Assembly: GCF_947503375.1 (NCBI RefSeq)
Contig: NZ_CANNDQ010000004.1
Coordinates: 273,294-337,293, forward strand
DNA: 64,000 bases
Direction of reading: 5' to 3'
From: an uncultured Psychroserpens sp.
GTDB lineage: Bacteria; Bacteroidota; Bacteroidia; Flavobacteriales; Flavobacteriaceae
The translations under genes were made by a program, and so were the position numbers. The notes beneath the pieces are model-generated. The model made no database searches. It was not told the DNA's origin and saw only the letters and a program-made list of their open reading frames with translations. Each line of letters begins with the position of its first letter. The stretch's first letter is position 1. Shown in pieces: positions 52,657 through 62,180 of this stretch.

Positions 52657-53448
52657 ATGAATTGTAAAAATTGTCATATTGAACTCTCTGCACAAAGTGA
52701 TTTTTGTAATCACTGTGGTGGTAAAGTGATACGAAATCGCCTCACTTTTAAGAACTTATTTGAGCACATTAGTGAAACCTTTTTCAATTACGACAATAAA
52801 CTATTAAGAACATTTATTGATCTTGTAAAAAAACCTGATGCTGTTATTGGTAGTTATATTGATGGTGTTAGGAAACGTTATGTCAACCCAATTAGCTTCT
52901 TTGGACTTACACTAACTCTGGTTGGTCTTGAATGGTTAATTTTAAGAAAGTACTTTCCTGAACAACTCAATTTATCTTCATTAGCAGTAGGTGGAAATGA
53001 ATCAACTCTTAATGCTATATTCAGTTTTGTACAGGACTATTCTTCACTCATTATGATGTTATCTGTTCCAATCTATGCTCTTATTTCTAGAATCGTTTTT
53101 TTTGACAACAAAAAATACAACTATGTAGAGCATATTGTGACCTTTACTTATATGATGGCATTTCTATCTTTATTAGGTGCAGTTATTAATATTATTGGTG
53201 TTTCATTTGGTGGTGATCTAGGGCTTATAACTTACATCAACTTACCTATGCAAATTATATACATATCTTACTGTTTTAAAAAACTCTACAAGATAAGTTT
53301 TGCTGAAATATTTGGAAGAATGATACTATCGTTTTTTATTTACATCATACTATATGTATGTGTTGTGGCAATTATATTGCTAGGTGTTTATCTAATTGAA
53401 GGAAAAGAATCTCTGATGTCTATTCTTAATGATATGAGACCTCAATAA
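52657..53448 (+). CDS. DUF3667 membrane protein with zinc ribbon, paralogue 2
   Basis: A 263-residue paralogue of the preceding gene. The zinc ribbon is CKNCHIELSAQSDFCNHCGG and the conserved helical part reads ETFFNYDNKLLRTFIDLVKKP and VIGSYIDGVRKRYVNPISFF. The helices differ more strongly than the ribbon, so the pair is an old duplication. It closes the folP-cdaA run and ends 6 bp before the convergent ABC exporter gene. The ribbon might bind zinc or nucleic acid at the membrane surface; this is inference. Confidence 0.85.
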   Translation: MNCKNCHIELSAQSDFCNHCGGKVIRNRLTFKNLFEHISETFFNYDNKLLRTFIDLVKKPDAVIGSYIDGVRKRYVNPISFFGLTLTLVGLEWLILRKYFPEQLNLSSLAVGGNESTLNAIFSFVQDYSSLIMMLSVPIYALISRIVFFDNKKYNYVEHIVTFTYMMAFLSLLGAVINIIGVSFGGDLGLITYINLPMQIIYISYCFKKLYKISFAEIFGRMILSFFIYIILYVCVVAIILLGVYLIEGKESLMSILNDMRPQ

Positions 53449-53454
53449 TAAAAC

Positions 53455-55221
53455 CTAGGCGACTTCAGCATTCAAGAACTGAACCTCGTATAAATTTCTA
53501 TAATATCCATTTTCTTTTTGCAGCAATTCATCATGTGTGCCCTTTTCAACAATAAGGCCAGCATCCATGACAATGATCTTATCTGCCTTTTGAACAGTAG
53601 CTAAACGATGCGCAATAACTATAGATGTTCTATCGTTAGTAATCTTTTCTGTTGCTACTTGGATTAATTGTTCTGAATACGCATCAACAGATGATGTTGC
53701 TTCATCTAAAACCAGAATACTTGGATTAGTAACATAAGCGCGTAAAAATGATATTAATTGTCTCTGCCCAGAAGACAACATCACACCTCGCTCTTTAACA
53801 TTGTATTGATATCCATTAGGCAAACTCATTATAAAATCATGGATACCAATTTCTTTTGCTGCTTTTTCAACTTGCTCGTAGGTGATACTAGGATTTTTAA
53901 GTGTAATATTATTAAAAATGGTATCTGCAAATAAAAATACATCTTGTAAAACCACAGCGATTTGTGCGCGCAATGATTTTAATGTTAGGCTTTTAATATT
54001 TGTACCATCAATACAAATGGTTCCTTTTTGAATATCGTAAAATCGATTTAGGAGATTAATAATAGTTGACTTTCCTGCTCCAGTTGCTCCAACTATAGCT
54101 ATGGTTTCTCCAGCTTTTACATCAAGTGTTAAGCCTTTCAAGACTTCTTCGTCTTCTACATACGAAAAATGAACGTCTTTAAACGCTATATCACCTTTAA
54201 ATTCTGAAGCAATCATTGTACCTGTATCATCTATTTGAGATGTAGTGTCTAACACTTTGAACACACGATCAGCAGCGACCATTCCCATTTGTAATGTATT
54301 GAACTTATTTGCTATTTGATTTAAAGGTCTAAATAACATTGGAACATACATGATAAATGCAAATAAGTTTCCTTCGGTAGCTGTTCCTTGAACAACAACC
54401 ATCAATCCGCCAACCCAAATAATAGTTCCAAGTGTAATAGACGATAAAAAATCGGCAATTGGAAAGAAAATAGAATTATACCAAACTGTTTTTAACCAGC
54501 CTTTTTTGTGGCGTTCATTAATAGTTTTAAACTTCTTATACTCGGTATTTTCTCTTGTAAATAACTGAAGAATTTTCATGCCAGTAACACGTTCTTGAAC
54601 AAACGAATTTAGGTTAGATACTTCTGTACGTACTTCTTCAAAAGCACGTTTCATATACTTCTGAAAAATCTTTGTGGCATATAAAATGATTGGCATTGTT
54701 ACAAAAGCGATCAAACTCAGTTTCCAATTGATAAACACCATGAAACCTGCCACAACCAACATTTTCAGAATATCGCTGAAAATCATGAACAATCCTTGTC
54801 CAAATATATCAGCAATACGCTCCATATCTGTAACTGTGCGAGTAATTAAAACACCTACTGAAGACTTGTCGTAATACTTCATTCTAAAGCTAAGGACATG
54901 CTCATACAATTTCACTCTAATATCCTTTACCACCGACTGTCCTAGCCAACTTGCATAGTATATAAAAAGCAGCTGACTGATCACTTCTACAACTAACAAA
55001 GCAAGCATCACTAAGATGTAGAATAAAAAACCATTATAATCTTGAATCCTTACATGATTATCTATTGCTTCTTGTAATACATAAGGTCTTAAAGCTCCGA
55101 AGATAGCCAAGCCAACAACACAAATAAGCGATACTATAAATACTAACCTGTACGGTTTAATATACTGCAATAATCGCTTAAAAAGTGATACGTCAAAAAC
55201 TTTATTCTTTTTGGTTGTCAT
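53455..55221 (-). CDS. ABC exporter, MsbA-like fused permease-ATPase
   Basis: A 588-residue half-transporter. Residues 20-320 form six helices, with VRIQDYNGFLFYI and LYEHVLSFRMKYYDKSSVG at the coupling region. The ATPase has Walker A IVGATGAGKSTI, a signature that reads LSSGQRQL instead of LSGGQ, Walker B ILVLDEATSSVD and the H-loop IVIAHRLAT. The family exports lipids, drugs or peptides, and lipid A/phospholipid flipping is common for MsbA-like members. It is followed 8 bp upstream by truA on the same strand. The substrate cannot be decided from sequence. Confidence 0.93.
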   Translation of the reverse strand: MTTKKNKVFDVSLFKRLLQYIKPYRLVFIVSLICVVGLAIFGALRPYVLQEAIDNHVRIQDYNGFLFYILVMLALLVVEVISQLLFIYYASWLGQSVVKDIRVKLYEHVLSFRMKYYDKSSVGVLITRTVTDMERIADIFGQGLFMIFSDILKMLVVAGFMVFINWKLSLIAFVTMPIILYATKIFQKYMKRAFEEVRTEVSNLNSFVQERVTGMKILQLFTRENTEYKKFKTINERHKKGWLKTVWYNSIFFPIADFLSSITLGTIIWVGGLMVVVQGTATEGNLFAFIMYVPMLFRPLNQIANKFNTLQMGMVAADRVFKVLDTTSQIDDTGTMIASEFKGDIAFKDVHFSYVEDEEVLKGLTLDVKAGETIAIVGATGAGKSTIINLLNRFYDIQKGTICIDGTNIKSLTLKSLRAQIAVVLQDVFLFADTIFNNITLKNPSITYEQVEKAAKEIGIHDFIMSLPNGYQYNVKERGVMLSSGQRQLISFLRAYVTNPSILVLDEATSSVDAYSEQLIQVATEKITNDRTSIVIAHRLATVQKADKIIVMDAGLIVEKGTHDELLQKENGYYRNLYEVQFLNAEVA

Positions 55222-55229
55222 TAATATTC

Positions 55230-55970
55230 TTAAGGTTTTATCGTTTTAGGGTATTCAATTTTTGTTAAGTATAATCCATGAGCTGGTACAGAAAACCCTG
55301 CTTTACTTCTATTTTTAGATTTAATCACATCGTGCAGATCTTCTACATTCATTTTTCCAAGGCCAATATTTACCATAGTACCAACAATAGCTCTAACCAT
55401 GTTTCTTAAAAAACGATCTGCTTTAATGGTAAATATAAATTGATCGTCTTGTTTCACCCATTGTGCATACATGATATTACAATAATACGTTTTTACATCT
55501 GTATGTACTTTAGAAAAGCATTGAAAATTATTATACTCCGATAAGATTTGACTTGCGTAATTCATCACGTCAAGATCTAAAGGTTTATGAAGTGCATAGC
55601 AAAAATCATGATTGAATACATTTTTCTGTTGAGAAATCTTATAGATATATGTTCTGCTAGTAGCATCAAAACGCGCATGTGCATTATTATTTACTAAAAA
55701 TATATCATGAATAGCAATATCGTTAGGCAAAAAAGAATTCAATTTAAATACCAGTGTTTTATCAATAATATTGTTAAAATCAAAATGCGCAAACATTTGT
55801 GAGGCATGTACTCCTGCATCTGTTCTTCCAGCCGCCATAATAGACACATCTAAACGTAATAGTTTTGAAAGCGCTTCTTCTAATACTTGCTGAACAGAAA
55901 TAGCGTTTGGTTGGTTTTGCCAACCATGATATGCTTTTCCGTTATATGATAATTCAATAAAATATCTCAA
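55230..55970 (-). CDS. truA: tRNA pseudouridine synthase A
   Basis: TruA modifies uridines 38-40 in tRNA anticodon arms. The 246-residue protein has YNGKAYHGWQNQPNAISVQ near the N-terminus, the catalytic Asp in MAAGRTDAGVHASQMFAHFDF, FDATSRTYIYKI and FLRNMVRAIVGTMVNIGLG. The ATG is at 55970. It lies 8 bp upstream of the ABC exporter on the same strand and is divergent from the phosphoesterase gene. The call is firm. Confidence 0.97.
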   Translation of the reverse strand: MRYFIELSYNGKAYHGWQNQPNAISVQQVLEEALSKLLRLDVSIMAAGRTDAGVHASQMFAHFDFNNIIDKTLVFKLNSFLPNDIAIHDIFLVNNNAHARFDATSRTYIYKISQQKNVFNHDFCYALHKPLDLDVMNYASQILSEYNNFQCFSKVHTDVKTYYCNIMYAQWVKQDDQFIFTIKADRFLRNMVRAIVGTMVNIGLGKMNVEDLHDVIKSKNRSKAGFSVPAHGLYLTKIEYPKTIKP

Positions 55971-56067
55971 GTAAACCTGTATTTTTGTAAAGACACAAAG
56001 ATAAATAGTTTTAATAGTTATTGTCTTACATTAACATAATTAAAAGATTTCTGTATTTCAAAATCCT

Positions 56068-56565
56068 ATGACAAAGATTTTACTACTTTCAGATACTCAT
56101 GGCTATATTGACGATGCAATTTTAAAACATGTTAAACAAGCAGATGAAGTATGGCATGCTGGTGATATTGGTGATTTAAGAGTAACTGATTCTATAAAAA
56201 AACTGAAACCATTACGTGCAGTTTATGGAAATATTGATGATGCTAAAGCAAGAGTTGAGTTTCCAGAACACAATAGATTCTTTTGTGAAGGTGTTGATGT
56301 TTGGATCACACATATAGGAGGTTATCCACCTAAATATAATAGTAGAACAAGGAATTTAATTAAAGGAAATCCTCCTCGTATTTTTGTTTGTGGTCACTCG
56401 CATATTTTAAAAGTAATGCCAGATAAACGTTATAACTTGCTTCATATGAATCCTGGAGCTGTTGGAAAACATGGTTTTCATAAAACACGAACAATGCTTC
56501 GTTTTACAATTGATGGTAAGGTTATTGATAATTTAGAAATCATAGAATTCCCGAAACGTTACTAA
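56068..56565 (+). CDS. YfcE-type metallophosphoesterase
   Basis: A 165-residue calcineurin-like phosphoesterase. The metal motifs are LLLSDTHGYID, VWHAGDIGD, AVYGNIDD, ITHIGGYP and FVCGHSHILK, with HMNPGAVG near the C-terminus, the standard MJ0936/YfcE set. It is a cytoplasmic phosphodiesterase with unknown natural substrate. The ATG is at 56068, 97 bp from the divergent truA. It is convergent with the DUF4293 gene; a hairpin lies between them. Confidence 0.93.
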   Translation: MTKILLLSDTHGYIDDAILKHVKQADEVWHAGDIGDLRVTDSIKKLKPLRAVYGNIDDAKARVEFPEHNRFFCEGVDVWITHIGGYPPKYNSRTRNLIKGNPPRIFVCGHSHILKVMPDKRYNLLHMNPGAVGKHGFHKTRTMLRFTIDGKVIDNLEIIEFPKRY

Positions 56566-56570
56566 TGACT

Positions 56571-56601
56571 AAAAAAAGCCCAAGGTCTTCACCTTGGGCT
56601 T
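56571..56601 (-). terminator. Terminator of the DUF4293 gene
   Basis: AAGCCCAAGGT (56576-56586) pairs with ACCTTGGGCTT (56591-56601) over a 4-nt loop. Seven A on the plus strand give a T run when read from the minus strand, 28 bp after the DUF4293 stop. Confidence 0.85.
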
Positions 56602-56629
56602 ACGCACTAAAATAATTAAGATAATAGGC

Positions 56630-57040
56630 TTATCGCAATCGATCTACAGATTTTACAAGTTCTTCATCCTTTTTTATGGCCTTATTGGCTAAAACCAAAA
56701 ACACGATAGATAAAATAGGTAGAAGAATCCCAATACCTTTCTCAGAAACGTTAGTTTCTCCAGATATATTTAGCGATTGATATACAAATAATCCTAATAA
56801 AATAAAGTTTAATATGATGTTAAGTCGACCCAATACAAATTGAGACTTCCTGTTTTTGTAACTAAAAATCGAAATCAAAGATAATAATGCCGAACCTAAA
56901 AACAAACCAAAATACAAATAATCATCTTGAGCAAAAACAGGTTCATCTGAAATATTGGTCCATAAATGAAACACAAAAATAAGACCAGCAGAACTGATTG
57001 TTGCAATTAACAAATATACCGTTTGAATACGCTGTAGCAT
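56630..57040 (-). CDS. DUF4293 membrane protein
   Basis: A 136-residue inner-membrane protein of the Bacteroidota DUF4293 family. The N-terminus LQRIQTVYLLIATISSAGLI is characteristic. Four helices lie near residues 6-24, 43-60, 70-88 and 103-121. It is divergent from rho with a 215-bp spacer, an arrangement I recall from other members of the phylum. The role is unknown. Confidence 0.9.
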   Translation of the reverse strand: MLQRIQTVYLLIATISSAGLIFVFHLWTNISDEPVFAQDDYLYFGLFLGSALLSLISIFSYKNRKSQFVLGRLNIILNFILLGLFVYQSLNISGETNVSEKGIGILLPILSIVFLVLANKAIKKDEELVKSVDRLR

Positions 57041-57255
57041 TAATTTCTAATTATTAAGGGACAAAATTAATAGTTTCTTTTTAAAAGATATATCAAAATT
57101 TAAAATAAAATTGTATTATTGCATATATAAATTGTTACCTACAGAGTTACAGTTTATTAATCTTCAGATTTTTTTCAAGTTTTTCCCAGTAAACGCATTT
57201 TAGAAAAGTTAGGATAAAATCAATTTCAGTTTTTAAACTTAATTATAAAACATAC

Positions 57256-58902
57256 ATGTTCGAAATTTCCGAATTAAAAGCAAAGAAGCTCCCAGAGCTT
57301 CAGGAGATAGCTCAAAAATTAAATGTACCTAAATATCGTACTCTTAAAAAATTAGACTTAGTCTATCAAATCTTAGATTTTCAAGCAGCTAATCCAGACA
57401 TAGTAAAAAAAGAAGCTGTTAAAGAAGCTCCTAAACAAGAGCAAAAGCAGCAATTAAAACAACAACCAAAACAGCGCACAGAAAGGGTTCAAAAAAACAC
57501 GCCTCAAAAGCAAAGTAATGGTCAACAAAAAATGGAGTTAGATGCTAATGATGAAAAGTCAAAATCTAATAATCAAAAGCAAAATAATAAAGACCATAAA
57601 AAAGACCATAATCAAACCAAACAAAAGGAGAACGATAACAAATCACAACAGTCTCACGATAATAAACAAAATAATCGTCAGAAAAATAATGATAATAAAT
57701 CGAACTCTCGTCAAAAGGATAGCCACCCTCACAAGAATAATGGAAATAAAGATAATCGTAACCGCTACAGAGAGCCAGATTTTGAGTTTGATGCGATTAT
57801 AGAAAGTGAAGGAGTACTAGATATCATGCAAGATGGTTATGGGTTTTTAAGATCTTCAGATTACAATTACCTATCATCACCTGATGACATATATGTGTCG
57901 CAATCACAAATCCGTTTATTTGGCTTAAAAACGGGTGATACTGTTCTAGGTCATGTAAGACCTCCTAAAGAAGGCGAAAAATATTTTCCGTTGATAAAAG
58001 TAAGTAAGATCAATGGGCAAAAGCCTGAAGTTGTTAGAGATCGTGTTTCATTTGAACATTTAACACCATTATTTCCACAGGAAAAATTCAATATCGCTGA
58101 AAAGCAAAGTACTATTTCTACGCGTATCATGGATTTATTTTCTCCTATTGGAAAAGGGCAAAGAGGTATGATTGTTTCTCAACCTAAAACTGGAAAAACC
58201 ATGCTTTTGAAAGATGTTGCAAACGCTATTGCTGCAAATCACCCAGAAGTCTATCAAATGATTTTATTAATTGATGAGCGTCCAGAAGAAGTTACAGATA
58301 TGCAACGCAATGTTAGAGGTGAAGTTATTGCATCTACTTTTGATAAAGAAGCTCATGAACATGTTAAGATTGCTAATATTGTTTTAGAAAAAGCTAAACG
58401 ATTAGTAGAATGTGGACATGACGTGGTTATTTTATTGGATTCAATTACGCGATTAGCAAGAGCATATAATACTGTGCAACCAGCTTCAGGAAAAATATTG
58501 AGTGGTGGTGTTGACGCTAATGCTTTACATAAGCCTAAACGATTTTTTGGTGCTGCGCGAAATATAGAAAATGGTGGTTCTCTAACTATTATAGCAACTG
58601 CATTAACAGAGACAGGCTCAAAAATGGATGAAGTTATCTTTGAAGAATTCAAGGGGACTGGTAACATGGAGCTACAATTAGATCGTAAAATATCAAACCG
58701 TAGAATTTTCCCTGCTATTGACCTCACATCATCTAGTACAAGACGTGATGACTTATTGCTTGAGGATAATACGATACAAAGAATGTGGGTAATGCGTAAA
58801 TATTTAGCAGACATGAACCCTGTAGAAGCTATGGAATTTATCAATGATCGTTTCAAACAAACAAGAAACAACGAAGAATTCCTTATATCAATGAATGGAT
58901 AA
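57256..58902 (+). CDS. rho: Transcription termination factor Rho, with Lys/Asn/Gln-rich insert
   Basis: This RNA-dependent helicase ends transcription at Rho sites. The 548-residue protein begins with the Rho_N helical part ([35 protein letters not shown]). Residues 50-172 are an insert very rich in Lys, Asn and Gln ([20 protein letters not shown]). The RNA-binding CSP domain follows, with [20 protein letters not shown]. The ATPase has [28 protein letters not shown] [18 protein letters not shown] and [20 protein letters not shown]. Such inserts are known in Bacteroidota Rho. A terminator follows. Confidence 0.97.
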   Translation: MFEISELKAKKLPELQEIAQKLNVPKYRTLKKLDLVYQILDFQAANPDIVKKEAVKEAPKQEQKQQLKQQPKQRTERVQKNTPQKQSNGQQKMELDANDEKSKSNNQKQNNKDHKKDHNQTKQKENDNKSQQSHDNKQNNRQKNNDNKSNSRQKDSHPHKNNGNKDNRNRYREPDFEFDAIIESEGVLDIMQDGYGFLRSSDYNYLSSPDDIYVSQSQIRLFGLKTGDTVLGHVRPPKEGEKYFPLIKVSKINGQKPEVVRDRVSFEHLTPLFPQEKFNIAEKQSTISTRIMDLFSPIGKGQRGMIVSQPKTGKTMLLKDVANAIAANHPEVYQMILLIDERPEEVTDMQRNVRGEVIASTFDKEAHEHVKIANIVLEKAKRLVECGHDVVILLDSITRLARAYNTVQPASGKILSGGVDANALHKPKRFFGAARNIENGGSLTIIATALTETGSKMDEVIFEEFKGTGNMELQLDRKISNRRIFPAIDLTSSSTRRDDLLLEDNTIQRMWVMRKYLADMNPVEAMEFINDRFKQTRNNEEFLISMNG

Positions 58903-58928
58903 AAACACTTAATTGAAATAGAAAAATT

Positions 58929-58960
58929 AGCCTTGAGTTACTTGATTCAAGGCTTTTTTT
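58929..58960 (+). terminator. Terminator of rho
   Basis: AGCCTTGA (58929-58936) pairs with TCAAGGCT (58947-58954), 10-nt loop, followed by a T run to 58960. Confidence 0.85.
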
Positions 58961-58993
58961 AATATATATACTGTTTTATAAAATAAATGCTAT

Positions 58994-59021
58994 AAAAAAA
59001 GCCTCTCGATTAGAGAAGCTT
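58994..59021 (-). terminator. Terminator of rpsT
   Basis: On the minus strand GCTTCTC pairs with GAGAGGC (one G-U), 5-nt loop, followed by seven T, 25 bp after the rpsT stop. Confidence 0.8.
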
Positions 59022-59045
59022 TAATATGCTTTTACTAGCTTGTAA

Positions 59046-59300
59046 TTACTTTAAAGTAGCAACATGTTTCGTTAAGCTAGACTTTAAATTAGCTGCTTTA
59101 TTATTATGTATAATGTTATTCTTAGCTAACTTATCAATCATAGAAATAACTGAAGGTAAAAATGCTTTAGCATCTTTAGTTTTATCCATCTCACGCAATT
59201 TCTTTATAGCATTACGAGTAGTTTTATGCTGATATCTATTAATAAGACGTTTTTTTTCGTTACTTCTTATTCTTTTTAAAGCTGACTTATGATTTGCCAT
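59046..59300 (-). CDS. rpsT: 30S ribosomal protein S20
   Basis: An 84-residue basic protein of the small ribosomal subunit. The N-terminus MANHKSALKRIRSNEKKRLI is diagnostic, and the helical hairpin ends ANLKSSLTKHVATLK. The ATG is at 59300. tRNA-Glu lies 25 bp upstream on the same strand, so the two may share a promoter. A dedicated terminator follows. Confidence 0.97.
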   Translation of the reverse strand: MANHKSALKRIRSNEKKRLINRYQHKTTRNAIKKLREMDKTKDAKAFLPSVISMIDKLAKNNIIHNNKAANLKSSLTKHVATLK

Positions 59301-59325
59301 TGTATTTTTTTCTTATTAAAAATTG

Positions 59326-59397
59326 TAGCCCGTAGGGGAATCGAACCCCTCTTACCAGGATGAAAACCTGGCGTCCTAGCCGATAGACGAACGGGCC
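59326..59397 (-). tRNA. tRNA-Glu (TTC)
   Basis: On the minus strand acceptor GGCCCGT pairs with ACGGGCT (one G-U) and the discriminator is A. The anticodon stem CCAGG/CCTGG encloses TTTTCAT, giving anticodon TTC, and the T arm is AGGGG-TTCGATT-CCCCT. Length is 72 nt with no encoded CCA. Confidence 0.95.
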
Positions 59398-59532
59398 ATT
59401 TGAGTCTTATTTAACTGTAATATCGTAATTCAACATTACATTTCAAATGAGCGTGCAATTATTCATTGCGGATGCAAAAATACAACTATTTTTAAATGTT
59501 GCAATACCTAATCAAATTTTTTTAAAAAAAAA

Positions 59533-61011
59533 TTAATATGCCTTTGCAAAAAGCACTCTACCTTTAGATGGCTTCCCACTGTAGACACACTTTCCGCCTT
59601 CCTTAGTCATATTTAAAGGAATACATCTTATGGTAGCTTTAGTTAATTCTTTTACTTTTAATTCGGTTTCAGCAGTACCATCCCAGTGCGCTGAAATGAA
59701 TCCTGTTTTTGTTTCTAAAACTTTTTTAAAGGTCTCAAAGTCGTCTACCTCAGTAGTATGAGAGTTTCTAAATTTTAAAGCTTTTGCAAACAAATCCGTT
59801 TGCATCGCTTCAAGTAAATTCTGAATAGTGGCAGTTAAATTCGTCATATCAATGACTTCCTTAGATAACGTATCACGTCTCGCCAATTCAATAGTTCCAT
59901 TTTCTAAATCTTTAGGTCCTATTGCTATTCTTAATGGTACGCCTTGCAATTCATGCTGTGCAAATTTAGCTCCTGGTCTGTGCGTAGTCCTATTATCAAA
60001 CTTACAACTAATCCCTTTAGATTTTAGCGCTTTAATTATAGTATTAGCTTTTTCAGTAATTGCATTTAATTGCTCTTCATTTTTATAAATAGGCACAATG
60101 ACAACTTGAAAAGGCGCTAAATTTGGCGGCAAAACTAGTCCCTTATCATCACTATGCGTCATGATTAGTGCTCCCATTAATCGTGTAGAAACTCCCCAAG
60201 ATGTTGCCCATACATAATCTAATTTACCCTCATTATTAGAAAACTTAACATCAAATGCTTTGGCAAAATTCTGCCCTAAAAAATGCGATGTTCCTGCCTG
60301 CAGAGCCTTACCATCTTGCATTAATGCTTCAATACAAAATGTTTCAACTGCACCAGCAAAGCGTTCACTTTCAGTTTTTACGCCTTTAATAACAGGTATA
60401 GCCATGAAATTTTCCGCAAAATCTGCATAAACATTATTCATTAATTCAGCTTCTTCTATGGCTTCTTTCTTAGTTGCATGTGCTGTATGACCTTCTTGCC
60501 ATAAAAATTCTGCTGTACGCAAAAACAAACGTGTTCTCATTTCCCATCTCACAACATTTGCCCATTGATTTATTAATATAGGTAAATCTCTATAGCTTTG
60601 AATCCAACCCTTGTAAGTACTCCATATTATAGCTTCACTAGTTGGTCTTACCACAAGCTCTTCTTCTAACTTAGCATTTGGATCAACACGAAGCTTTCCC
60701 TTGTTTTCAGGATCGTTTTGCAATCTATAATGTGTTACTACAGCACATTCTTTTGCAAATCCTTCAGCATTTTTTTCTTCAGCTTCAAATAAGCTTTTTG
60801 GTACAAAAAGAGGGAAATAAGCATTTTGGTGACCTGTTTCTTTAAACATTCTATCTAATTCGGCCTGCATTTTTTCCCATATTGCATAACCATACGGTTT
60901 AATAACCATACAACCTCTTACAGCAGAGTTCTCTGCTAAATCAGCCTTTACGACTAGCTCATTATACCATTTTGAATAGTCTTCTTCTCTGCTTGTAAGA
61001 TTTTTACTCAT
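59533..61011 (-). CDS. proS: Prolyl-tRNA synthetase, archaeal/eukaryal type
   Basis: The enzyme charges tRNA-Pro. At 492 residues it is the shorter archaeal/eukaryal form without the inserted editing domain. Seen are [18 protein letters not shown] near residue 33, [12 protein letters not shown], class II motif 2 around [20 protein letters not shown] with [19 protein letters not shown], motif 3-like [15 protein letters not shown], and the anticodon-binding domain from about 300. The ATG is at 61011 ([20 protein letters not shown]). It is divergent from the repeat lipoprotein gene. The call is firm. Confidence 0.97.
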   Translation of the reverse strand: MSKNLTSREEDYSKWYNELVVKADLAENSAVRGCMVIKPYGYAIWEKMQAELDRMFKETGHQNAYFPLFVPKSLFEAEEKNAEGFAKECAVVTHYRLQNDPENKGKLRVDPNAKLEEELVVRPTSEAIIWSTYKGWIQSYRDLPILINQWANVVRWEMRTRLFLRTAEFLWQEGHTAHATKKEAIEEAELMNNVYADFAENFMAIPVIKGVKTESERFAGAVETFCIEALMQDGKALQAGTSHFLGQNFAKAFDVKFSNNEGKLDYVWATSWGVSTRLMGALIMTHSDDKGLVLPPNLAPFQVVIVPIYKNEEQLNAITEKANTIIKALKSKGISCKFDNRTTHRPGAKFAQHELQGVPLRIAIGPKDLENGTIELARRDTLSKEVIDMTNLTATIQNLLEAMQTDLFAKALKFRNSHTTEVDDFETFKKVLETKTGFISAHWDGTAETELKVKELTKATIRCIPLNMTKEGGKCVYSGKPSKGRVLFAKAY

Positions 61012-61111
61012 GATCTGTATTTTGGCACAAAATTTGTAATTATGTTAAATAAAAAAATAGTTCGACAAAACTAACTATTTTTGTAATGTTCAACAATAAA
61101 AATAAAGAGAT

Positions 61112-62131
61112 ATGCAATTTAATAACTACATAAAAACAAAATTGCCATTTTTTGTTGCACTAAGCTTTACATTTGTTCTAGCTTCTTGTGGATCATACCA
61201 ATATGTTGGTTATGATAGTGATGGTATCTATAATGATGAAAATGAAGTTGTGGAAGAAGTTGAAGCTCCTACAGAAACTACAAGCAACAGTAGTTATTAT
61301 AAAAATTATTTTGCAGAAAAATCAAATCAGTACAGTGACATCCCAACTGATGAAGAGGTCATATTTACAGATATTGACTCTTACTCTAGTGATTATATTG
61401 AAGACGAGCAACTAAATGGTGCTCAAACAGGGTATGCAGGTTGGGGCCAAGCTAACGAAAATGTAACCATAAACATTATAGACAACGGCTGGAATAACTG
61501 GGGCTGGAATAATCCTTGGTTATGGAATAATTGGGGCTGGGGCTGGAATAATTGGGGTTGGAATGCTGGCTGGGGCTGGGGCTGGAATAATTGGGGTTGG
61601 AATGCTGGCTGGGGCTGGGGAGGCTGGAATGCTGGCTTTGGCTGGGGAGGCTTTGGTTGGAATAATGGTTTTTGGTGCCCTCCAGGTTATTATAATAGAG
61701 GATATAGAGGTGTCGCTTTTAATGCAGGAAGAAGAGGTTATGGAAACGTATATGCAAGCAGAAATGCAATAAATAGAAGGTCTTATACATCAAATGGTAT
61801 AAGAAGAAATTCAACTTCTTTTAACAATGGTCGATCTAGAGCAACTAGAAATACCACAACTAGAAGAATTAATAACAGAGGCACTACCACTAGAAGAAAT
61901 ACATCAGTAAGAACTACAAGACCTAATAGTACTACTCGTAGGATGAATACAACGACTACTAGAAGAAATAACACGAGAGCTAGAACTAACTCTAGTAGTT
62001 CTTCAGTTAGACGAAGTTCTCCATCTGTTAGACGATCAAGTGGTACTTCTCGGAGTTCATCTATGAGAGGTAGTCGTGGCTCATCTTCTAGATCTTCTGG
62101 AATGAGAAGTTCTTCTGGAAGAAGACGATAA
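61112..62131 (+). CDS. Trp/Asn/Gly-repeat lipoprotein with Arg/Ser-rich tail
   Basis: A 339-residue predicted lipoprotein: FFVALSFTFVLASCGSYQYV gives a lipobox at LASC (Cys about residue 26). Residues 30-105 are acidic (NDENEVVEEVEA). Residues 125-190 are low-complexity GWGWNNWGWNAG repeats, encoded by a 39-bp tandem duplication. The last 130 residues are rich in Arg, Ser and Thr (TTRRINNRGTTTRRNTSVRT). The segment NGFWCPPGYYNRGYRGVAFN links them. I know of no family function; a surface protein binding carbohydrate or wall polymers through its Trp and Arg is possible. The FadL-like gene follows after 49 bp. Confidence 0.7.
   Translation: MQFNNYIKTKLPFFVALSFTFVLASCGSYQYVGYDSDGIYNDENEVVEEVEAPTETTSNSSYYKNYFAEKSNQYSDIPTDEEVIFTDIDSYSSDYIEDEQLNGAQTGYAGWGQANENVTINIIDNGWNNWGWNNPWLWNNWGWGWNNWGWNAGWGWGWNNWGWNAGWGWGGWNAGFGWGGFGWNNGFWCPPGYYNRGYRGVAFNAGRRGYGNVYASRNAINRRSYTSNGIRRNSTSFNNGRSRATRNTTTRRINNRGTTTRRNTSVRTTRPNSTTRRMNTTTTRRNNTRARTNSSSSSVRRSSPSVRRSSGTSRSSSMRGSRGSSSRSSGMRSSSGRRR
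61532..61620 (+). repeat. 39-bp tandem repeat, 2.2 copies
   Basis: The unit beginning GGCTGGAATAATTGGGGTTG at 61541 recurs at 61580, identical over the compared length, with matching bases extending 9 bp to the left. At 13 codons it encodes tandem copies of a Trp/Gly/Asn unit without shifting the frame. Confidence 0.85.
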
Positions 62132-62180
62132 ATTGGTCATACATTTATTTAGCACTAAATTTCAAAAAAAAAAAATATAA

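Noticed and set aside
58353..58871. 172-residue minus-strand frame inside rho
   Set aside because: It lies within the conserved Rho ATPase coding region on the other strand and shows no family motifs.
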